From Duganella alba (GTDB taxonomy: Bacteria > Pseudomonadota > Gammaproteobacteria > Burkholderiales > Burkholderiaceae_D), in NCBI RefSeq assembly GCF_009674495.1, contig NZ_WKJN01000023.1, positions 1 to 64,000 on the forward strand: a stretch of DNA of 64,000 bases, in the 5' to 3' direction. The notes below the pieces were generated by a model. That model was not told where the DNA came from. It made no database searches and was given only the letters and a program-made list of their open reading frames with translations. Shown piece by piece: positions 58,335-64,000 of the stretch. Position numbers and translations under genes: made by a program. Position 1 is the first letter of the stretch. Every line of letters starts with the position of its first letter.

Positions 58335-59756
58335 TCAGAACTTGTAGTTATACGACAGGCCGACCAGCGACAGGTGGGTCTGGTACACGCCGCGGGTGGT
58401 TTCGCCGTTGCCGGTGCAGCTGGTCGCCAGCGGGTTGCACTGGTTGGTGTAGTTGATGTTGGCGTCCTTGAAGTCCAGGAAGCTGTACGCGAAGTCGATC
58501 GACGAACGTGGGCTCAGCTTCCAGTTGGCGCCGACCGAATACTGCATGCGGTCGCTGTCCGGCAACGCCGGGTGGGTCAGCTCGGCGCTTTTCACCGGCG
58601 ACTGGTCATGCGCGATACCGGCGCGCAGGGTCAGGTTTTCGCTGTAGGCGTAGTTGCCGCCCACCGACACGCGCACGGTGTTTTTCCACTGCTGGCGGAT
58701 CACTTCGTTGCCTTCGCTGGTGCCCGGGAACTGGATGTCCAGGTCGCCCATGCGGTTGTTGCGGGTGAAGGTCACGTCCGCCATGCCGGCCCATTTCGAA
58801 TCGAACTGGTGGAACACGTTGGCCGACAGGGTTTCCGGCGTGCGCAGGGCCACCAGTGCCGCCGAGTTGGCCTTGTGCGAGGCGGTTGCCAGCACCTGGT
58901 TGACGATCGGGTCGGTGGTCACTTTCGAGAAGTCCCACACGGTGCTGCCGCGCAGCTGGTGCGAGATCGACGAGCGGTACGCCAGGCCGAAACGGGTGTT
59001 CTCGTCCAGCGTGAACAGATAGCCCAGGTTGAAGCCCCAGCCCCAGTCCTTGCCGTCGTTGGAACCGTGGGCGTCGCCCGCGGTGCGCAGCAGCGCAGGA
59101 TTGCCGCCCAGCGCGGCGATCTGCTTGATCAGGAGCGCGCCTTGCGCCGCACCGGCGCCCGACGACAGCGCGGCGATCGAGCCCGGCACATCGACGGCCT
59201 GGCCCAATTCCGCCTTCATGTACTCGGCGTCGATGCCGAAACCGAAGGAATGGTGTTCGTTCAGCTTCCACGCCACCGACGGATTCAGGTTAACCGCTTC
59301 CAGCTTGATGTTCGACAGCGCGTAACGGCCGGTCCAGGTGTTACCGTAGTCCAGTTTCGCGCCGTATGGCACGAACAGGCCGAAACCGACCGCCCACTGG
59401 TCGTTCAGCTTCTTGCTGAAGTACAGTGATGGCGCGGTGACCGAATTCGGCGCGTAGTCGTTGGCGGCGGTGCCGCCGGCTGGCGCGCCGGTGAAGTGGG
59501 TCGAACCGGTGTCGTTGAAGGTCGAGTGCGGCACCACCACGGTGGCGCCGGCGCTGATCTGGGTGCCGTCCAGGCGGCTCAGACCGGCCGGATTGTAGAA
59601 GATGGTCGATGCATCGGCAGCTTCGGCGCCATTGGCGTCAGCCGTACCCTGACCGGAAATACTTTGCGAACCGAAACGGTAACCGGACGCCTGGGCGCTC
59701 ACGGACAGGGCGCTCAGGGCGGCAGCAATGATCAGGGGGAGGTATTTTTGTTGCAT
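58335..59756 (-). CDS. FadL/OmpP1/TodX family outer-membrane transporter
   Basis: 473 residues with signal peptide (cleavage after SAQA). It begins ASGYRFGSQSISGQGTADANGAEAADASTIFYNPAGLSRLDG, the N-terminal hatch signature of FadL-type barrels with the conserved NPAG, and ends YNYKF with terminal Phe. Members carry long-chain fatty acids or hydrophobic aromatics across the outer membrane. Monocistronic: a terminator behind it and its own 200-bp upstream region. Confidence 0.92.
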   Translation of the reverse strand: MQQKYLPLIIAAALSALSVSAQASGYRFGSQSISGQGTADANGAEAADASTIFYNPAGLSRLDGTQISAGATVVVPHSTFNDTGSTHFTGAPAGGTAANDYAPNSVTAPSLYFSKKLNDQWAVGFGLFVPYGAKLDYGNTWTGRYALSNIKLEAVNLNPSVAWKLNEHHSFGFGIDAEYMKAELGQAVDVPGSIAALSSGAGAAQGALLIKQIAALGGNPALLRTAGDAHGSNDGKDWGWGFNLGYLFTLDENTRFGLAYRSSISHQLRGSTVWDFSKVTTDPIVNQVLATASHKANSAALVALRTPETLSANVFHQFDSKWAGMADVTFTRNNRMGDLDIQFPGTSEGNEVIRQQWKNTVRVSVGGNYAYSENLTLRAGIAHDQSPVKSAELTHPALPDSDRMQYSVGANWKLSPRSSIDFAYSFLDFKDANINYTNQCNPLATSCTGNGETTRGVYQTHLSLVGLSYNYKF

Positions 59757-59914
59757 GGCAGTCTCGCTTTATGAATGGTTTTTTTGTCCCATAGCCAAAT
59801 GGTACGGGAAGGCCAGCAGCTTACTACACAAATAAAACAACTCAAAAGGCAAGACGTTAGAGGGAAAGCACTAATTAAAGCCTTGAAACCGAGCACCTGC
59901 TCTGCATTCAGGCG

Positions 59915-59944
59915 AAAAGAAAGGGCCCGCAGACCCTTTCTTTT
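59915..59944. terminator. Terminator of the RND efflux operon
   Basis: AAAAGAAAGGG (59915-59925) pairs with CCCTTTCTTTT (59934-59944), 8-base loop; 19 bp past the pump gene's stop on the minus strand. Confidence 0.8.
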
Positions 59945-59962
59945 AACTAAACAATATTTATT

Positions 59963-62900
59963 TTAAGCAATCTTCCGCTCTTCCTCCACCGGTGGCGCCG
60001 GCGGCGTTTTGTTGCGGTTACGGAACACCACCCACAGGATGGCGCGGAACACGAAACGCACCAGCAGCAGGAACAATATCGCTTCGACCACGATCGAGAG
60101 CACCGCCGGCACCATGCCGAAGCGCGCCGCGCGTGCATGCAGCTTGGCGATCGCGCTGTCCTTCTTGATCTCGATGCTGTCGTAGAAGGTCGGCACCATC
60201 AGCAAGGTCAGCAGCGTGGAGGTGATGGTGCCGCCGATGATGGCGATCGCCATCGGCCGGTAGAACTCACCGCCCTCGCCCAGTCCCAGCGCCACTGGGA
60301 ACATGCCGGCGATCAGCGCAAAGGTGGTCATCAGGATCGGACGCAGGCGCATGCGGCCGGCGTACATCAGCGAATCCTCGCGGCTGAAGCCCTCTTCCTG
60401 GCGTTTGCGCGCGGCGTCCAGCAGCAGAATCGCGTTCTTCGCCACCAGGCCCATCAGCATGATCACGCCGATCAGGCTCATCAGGTTAATGGTGCTGTTG
60501 GTGGCCAGCAGGCCCAGCACCACGCCGATCAGCGACAGCGGCAGCGACAGCATCACCGCGATCGGCGCCGTGAACGAACCGAACTGCATCACCAGGATCA
60601 GGTACATCAGGCCGACGCCGGCCACCAGCGCGATGCCCATGGCGCCGAACACTTCCTGCATGTCCTTGCCGGCGCCGCCCAGCGCCAGGCCGTAGCCCGG
60701 CGGGAAGTCGATGTCTTTCACCAGCTTCATGGCGTCGGTGGTCACTTCGCCGGGCGAGCGGCCTTCGACGTTGGCGGTGACGGTGATCACCCGCTTGCCG
60801 TCCTTGTGCTTGATGGTCGACGGGCCTTTGCCCATGGTCACTTCAGCGATCTGGTCCAGCGGCACCATCTGGTTGGTGCCGGTGACGGCGATCGGCAGGC
60901 GCTCGATGTTCTCGGCGCTGGTGCGGTCTTCCGGCGCCAGGCGCACGGCGACGTCACGCGATTCGCCGGTCGGGTCGACCCAGTCGCCCACTTCCAGGCC
61001 GGCGAAGGCCACGCGCAGCGCTTGCGCCGCGTCGCCGGCAGCGATGCCCATCGAGTTGGCCAGGCCACGGTTCAGCACGATTTGCAGCTCATCCTTCGGA
61101 TCCATCTCCGACAGGCCGACGTCCACCGCGCCCGGCACGCGGCGCAGGCGGTCCATGAAGCCGTTGGTGATTTCCATCAGCTTGCGCGAATCGGTGCCGG
61201 TGAATTCGATCTGCACCGGCTTGCGGGCGCCATTGCTCAGGTCATCCAGCACGGTGTACTCGGCGCCGACCAGGCCGGCCAGCTTCTCGCGCAGTTCCTT
61301 GGCGACCTCGATGGCGCCGCGCTTGCGCTCGGTTTTCTTGCCGATGTCGACGTAGATGCGGCCGCCGCTGAGGTTGACGTAGCTATTGGTTTCCTTGGTT
61401 TCCTTGATGCCGCGGGCGATCACGGCGGCCTTTTCCAGTTTCAGGCGCGAGTATTCCAGCGACGACGACGACGGCGTGCGCACATCGATGGCGATGGTGC
61501 CCCAGTCGGAGGCCGGCACGAAGCTGGCGCCGCCGAACTGCACCTGCAGGTAGATCGCGCCGACAAAGGTGGCCAGGGCGATCACGCCCATCGAACGGCG
61601 GTGATGCAGCGCCCATTCGATGACGTGACCGTAGCGGTCGGCCTGATGGTCGAACCAGTGGTTGAACTTGGCGAAATACTTCTCGATGCCGCGGCGTGGC
61701 GCGTCATGGTGATCCGGCGGATCGCCCCAGAAGGCCGACAGCATCGGATCGAGCGTGAACGAAATCACCAGCGACACCGCCACCGAGCAGGTCACGGTCA
61801 GCGCGAACGGACGGAACCATTCGCCGGTGATGCCCGGCATGAAGGCCACCGGAATGAACACCGCCATGATCGAGAAGGTGGTGGCGGCCACCGCCATGCC
61901 GATCTCGGCCGTGCCTTTCAGCGCGGCGGTGCGGCGGTCGGCGCCCAGCTGCATGTGGCGCACGATGTTTTCCCGCACCACGATGGCGTCATCGATCAGC
62001 ACGCCGATCGCCAGCGACAGGCCCAGCAAGGTCATGAAGTTCAGCGTGAAGCCGCACAGCCAGACGCCGATGAAGGCCGCCAGCACCGAGGTCGGCAGCG
62101 ACAGCGCGGTGATCAGCGTCGAGCGCCACGAATTCAGGAAGGCGTACACCACGAAAATGGTCAGGCCGGCGCCGAACACCAGCGATTCGATCACGTTGTT
62201 CAGGCTGCTTTCGGCGTTTTCGCCGTCGTCCTCGGTCACTTCCAGCTTGGTGCCGGCTGGCATTTCCTTCTGCATTTCCTCCGACATCGCGCGGATTTTC
62301 TTGGCCACCGTCACGGTCGACGCATCGCGCGAGCGGGTGATGGAGATCCCCACGTTCGGTTTGCCGGAGCGCACGCTCAGGCTGTTGACTTCGGCAAAGC
62401 CGTCTTCAATCGTCGCCACCTGCGCCAGGCGCACCAGCTCGTCGCCGTTGCGCTTGACCACCACCTGCTGGAACTCTTCCGGACGCTCGATGCGGCCGAC
62501 CAGGCGGATGCTCTTCTCGTCCAGGTCGCCGCGCACCTTGCCCACCGGCGCATTGGTGTTCTGGTTGCGCAGCGCGTTGACCACGTCGCCGACGGAGACG
62601 TTGTACTCGCGCAGCTTCTCGGCCTTCAGCAGCACGCTCAGCTCGCGCTTGAGCGAACCGTCGATGTTGACCGAGGCGACGCCGTCGATGCTGCGGAAGC
62701 GGTCGGCCAGCTTGTCCTCGGCCAGGCGCGAAATCACCGCGTGGCTCTGGCTGCTGGACGACAGCGCCAGCTGCATCACCGGCTGCGCCGACGGGTCGAT
62801 CCGTTGCAGGATCGGCTCGCGCATCTCGGTCGGCAGCTTGTAGCGCACCGCCGCGATGGCGTTGCGGATCTCGTCCGATGCCTCGATCAGGTTCTTGGTG

Positions 62901-63190
62901 AAGGTGAACTTGATGAAGATGCTGGCCGAGCTTTCCTGCGCCGTGCTGTTGATCTCGGTCACGCCGGTGATCGAGTTGAGCGATTTTTCCAGGCGGTTGA
63001 TGATCTCGCGTTCGACCGTCTCCGGCGAGGCGCCCGGATACGGGATGTTGACCACGATGAACGGGACTTCCACGTCCGGGTTCTGGTTGACGCGCAGCTT
63101 GTTCAGCGCCATCAAGCCCAGGCACATCATCGCGACGATCATGACGATCGTGGCGATGGGCTTCTTCACACTAAAATCCGATAAGAACAT
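59963..63190 (-). CDS. RND multidrug efflux permease (HAE1 family) with extra C-terminal helix
   Basis: 1075 residues. Proton-driven inner-membrane pump: TM1 in KKPIATIVMIVAMMCLGLMAL, first periplasmic loop with NPDVEVPFIVVNIPYPGASPETVE, TM4 proton-relay aspartates in GVLIDDAIVVREN, and the second half with LALGGAGKDMQEVFGAMGIALV. About 40-50 residues longer than AcrB-like pumps: after TM12 (TITSTLLTLLMVPTFYDSIE) an additional hydrophobic segment (about 1023-1050, VPAVLSIVVEAILFLLLVRFVF) and a charged tail follow. Preceded by its adaptor gene with a 12-bp gap. Confidence 0.95.
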   Translation of the reverse strand: MFLSDFSVKKPIATIVMIVAMMCLGLMALNKLRVNQNPDVEVPFIVVNIPYPGASPETVEREIINRLEKSLNSITGVTEINSTAQESSASIFIKFTFTKNLIEASDEIRNAIAAVRYKLPTEMREPILQRIDPSAQPVMQLALSSSSQSHAVISRLAEDKLADRFRSIDGVASVNIDGSLKRELSVLLKAEKLREYNVSVGDVVNALRNQNTNAPVGKVRGDLDEKSIRLVGRIERPEEFQQVVVKRNGDELVRLAQVATIEDGFAEVNSLSVRSGKPNVGISITRSRDASTVTVAKKIRAMSEEMQKEMPAGTKLEVTEDDGENAESSLNNVIESLVFGAGLTIFVVYAFLNSWRSTLITALSLPTSVLAAFIGVWLCGFTLNFMTLLGLSLAIGVLIDDAIVVRENIVRHMQLGADRRTAALKGTAEIGMAVAATTFSIMAVFIPVAFMPGITGEWFRPFALTVTCSVAVSLVISFTLDPMLSAFWGDPPDHHDAPRRGIEKYFAKFNHWFDHQADRYGHVIEWALHHRRSMGVIALATFVGAIYLQVQFGGASFVPASDWGTIAIDVRTPSSSSLEYSRLKLEKAAVIARGIKETKETNSYVNLSGGRIYVDIGKKTERKRGAIEVAKELREKLAGLVGAEYTVLDDLSNGARKPVQIEFTGTDSRKLMEITNGFMDRLRRVPGAVDVGLSEMDPKDELQIVLNRGLANSMGIAAGDAAQALRVAFAGLEVGDWVDPTGESRDVAVRLAPEDRTSAENIERLPIAVTGTNQMVPLDQIAEVTMGKGPSTIKHKDGKRVITVTANVEGRSPGEVTTDAMKLVKDIDFPPGYGLALGGAGKDMQEVFGAMGIALVAGVGLMYLILVMQFGSFTAPIAVMLSLPLSLIGVVLGLLATNSTINLMSLIGVIMLMGLVAKNAILLLDAARKRQEEGFSREDSLMYAGRMRLRPILMTTFALIAGMFPVALGLGEGGEFYRPMAIAIIGGTITSTLLTLLMVPTFYDSIEIKKDSAIAKLHARAARFGMVPAVLSIVVEAILFLLLVRFVFRAILWVVFRNRNKTPPAPPVEEERKIA

Positions 63191-63202
63191 GGCTTTATCC
63201 TT

Positions 63203-64000
63203 TTATTTTTCCGACACTTTCGAGGTCGAGGCCGAGGCCACCGCTTTCGGCGTGCTCAGCTCGACCTTCTGGCCGTCCTTGAAGCCGGAGGTCGGCACGC
63301 GCACCACCATGTCGCCCGACTGCAGGCCGCTCAGCACTTCCCAGCGGCCGGTGCGTTCGTCGCGGGTGCCGATGGTCAGCGGCACCTTGGCCAGCGTGCC
63401 GCCCTTGATGCGCCACGCGAAATTGCTGTCGCCGGCCTGCACCACCGCCGTCGGCGGGATCATCAGCGAGGACGAGGTCTGCGACTCGACGCGGCCTTCG
63501 GCGTACAGGCCGGACACGCCCGGACGCACGGCGTCGGCAAAGTCGACCAGCACTTCGACCTGGCGGGTGATGGCGTTGGCGGCCGGGTCGACGCGCTTGA
63601 CCTTGCCATTGAACTGCTTCTCGCCGTAGCCGTTGACGCGGAACAGCACCGGCTGGCCGACCTTGACCACGCCGATCTTGTCGGCCGAGACCATGCCTTC
63701 GAAGCGCATGCTGGACGGGTCGATCACCTTGATCAGTTCCTTGCCCACCTGCGCGGTGTCGCCGTTGGATACCTTGCGCTCGCTGACGATGCCGTCGAAC
63801 GGCGCGCGCACCAGGGTGCGGGTCAGCTGCTGGCGCGCCGCGACCGAACGCGACCTGGCGGCCGCCAGATCGCTCTGGGCGTTGTTGCGGCGCACTTCGG
63901 CGTCTTCCATCGCGGTGGTGGACACCATGCCGGACGACAGCAGGGTTTTCTGGCGCTCGTACATGCGCTGGGTCTGGGCCAGCGTCTGTTCGGCGGCGCG
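63203..64000 (-). CDS. RND efflux periplasmic adaptor (MFP), N-terminus outside the window
   Basis: The frame is open to the last base; about 265 C-terminal residues are visible. Coiled-coil hairpin remnant (QTLAQTQRMYERQKTLLSSGMVSTTAMEDAEVRRNNA), lipoyl half-motif VRAPFDGIVSERKVSNGDTAQVG, then beta-barrel and membrane-proximal domains (VEVLVDFADAVRPGVSGLYAEGRVE). Co-transcribed with the pump gene downstream; together with an outer-membrane channel (not seen) they form a tripartite pump. Signal/lipobox lies off the window. Confidence 0.93.
   Translation of the reverse strand, partial: RAAEQTLAQTQRMYERQKTLLSSGMVSTTAMEDAEVRRNNAQSDLAAARSRSVAARQQLTRTLVRAPFDGIVSERKVSNGDTAQVGKELIKVIDPSSMRFEGMVSADKIGVVKVGQPVLFRVNGYGEKQFNGKVKRVDPAANAITRQVEVLVDFADAVRPGVSGLYAEGRVESQTSSSLMIPPTAVVQAGDSNFAWRIKGGTLAKVPLTIGTRDERTGRWEVLSGLQSGDMVVRVPTSGFKDGQKVELSTPKAVASASTSKVSEK

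Noticed and set aside
60137..63184. 1015-codon open frame opposite the RND pump
   Set aside because: Antisense shadow of a gene with unambiguous RND motifs.
1..64000. CRISPR arrays, rRNA genes, complete insertion sequences, plasmid origins
   Set aside because: No regularly spaced repeats, rRNA motifs, transposase genes with inverted ends or iteron arrays were seen.

Overview
The window is GC-rich chromosomal DNA, almost certainly from a betaproteobacterium of the Oxalobacteraceae (Duganella/Massilia type). I infer this from the gene content and order: dnaX next to the 4.5S RNA gene, ribD-ribE...ribBA-ribH-nusB, ybgC-tolQRAB-pal-cpoB, glyA-nrdR behind a ZTP riboswitch, a pilV-W-X-Y1-E-fimT minor-pilin operon, and many methyl-accepting chemotaxis proteins. 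No database search was possible.

Layout. 1-6 kb: 5' part of dnaX, an exported protein, 4.5S RNA (ffs), ubiD, a lytic transglycosylase behind a long leader, and a proline-rich envelope protein. Two near-identical hairpins with covarying stems sit at gene ends here. 6-13.4 kb: nusB, ribH, ribBA (with a degenerate RibA half), ribE and ribD, split by a polyol/sugar cassette (cytochrome c, ROK repressor, SemiSWEET, long-chain mannitol-type dehydrogenase). 13.5-18.6 kb: a tightly coupled six-gene type IV minor-pilin operon. 18.7-21.5 kb: nrdR, glyA with its ZTP riboswitch, and ydfG. 21.8-27 kb: the complete Tol-Pal operon.

27-39 kb is the accessory region. Two tandem tRNA-Lys genes are followed by a 4.4-kb island bounded by a 48-bp direct repeat of the tRNA-Lys 3' half. 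Its only sizeable gene encodes a 1289-residue protein with an N-terminal PD-(D/E)XK-like nuclease domain, a central NACHT-type STAND NTPase and a long helical-repeat C-terminus, which is the architecture of antiphage STAND defence proteins. No integrase is present. Pairs of TCTGGTC motifs, always 11 bp apart, lie at the island ends and beyond. Next come an orphan NlpC/P60-like amidase with an exported partner (effector/immunity-like), unknown small genes, an orphan TonB-dependent receptor, an acyltransferase, small membrane proteins and a third identical tRNA-Lys.

39-43 kb: a SUV3-type RNA helicase, YigZ and a DUF418 membrane protein. 43-56.4 kb: three chemoreceptors surround an exporter locus (outer-membrane protein; HlyD-like adaptor, ABC ATPase and two MacB-type permeases; NtrC-type regulator; histidine kinase). 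A consensus sigma-54 promoter stands immediately before the adaptor. 56.6-64 kb: a TcyP-like cystine transporter, a tiny lipoprotein, a FadL-type porin, and an RND efflux pump with its adaptor running off the window end.
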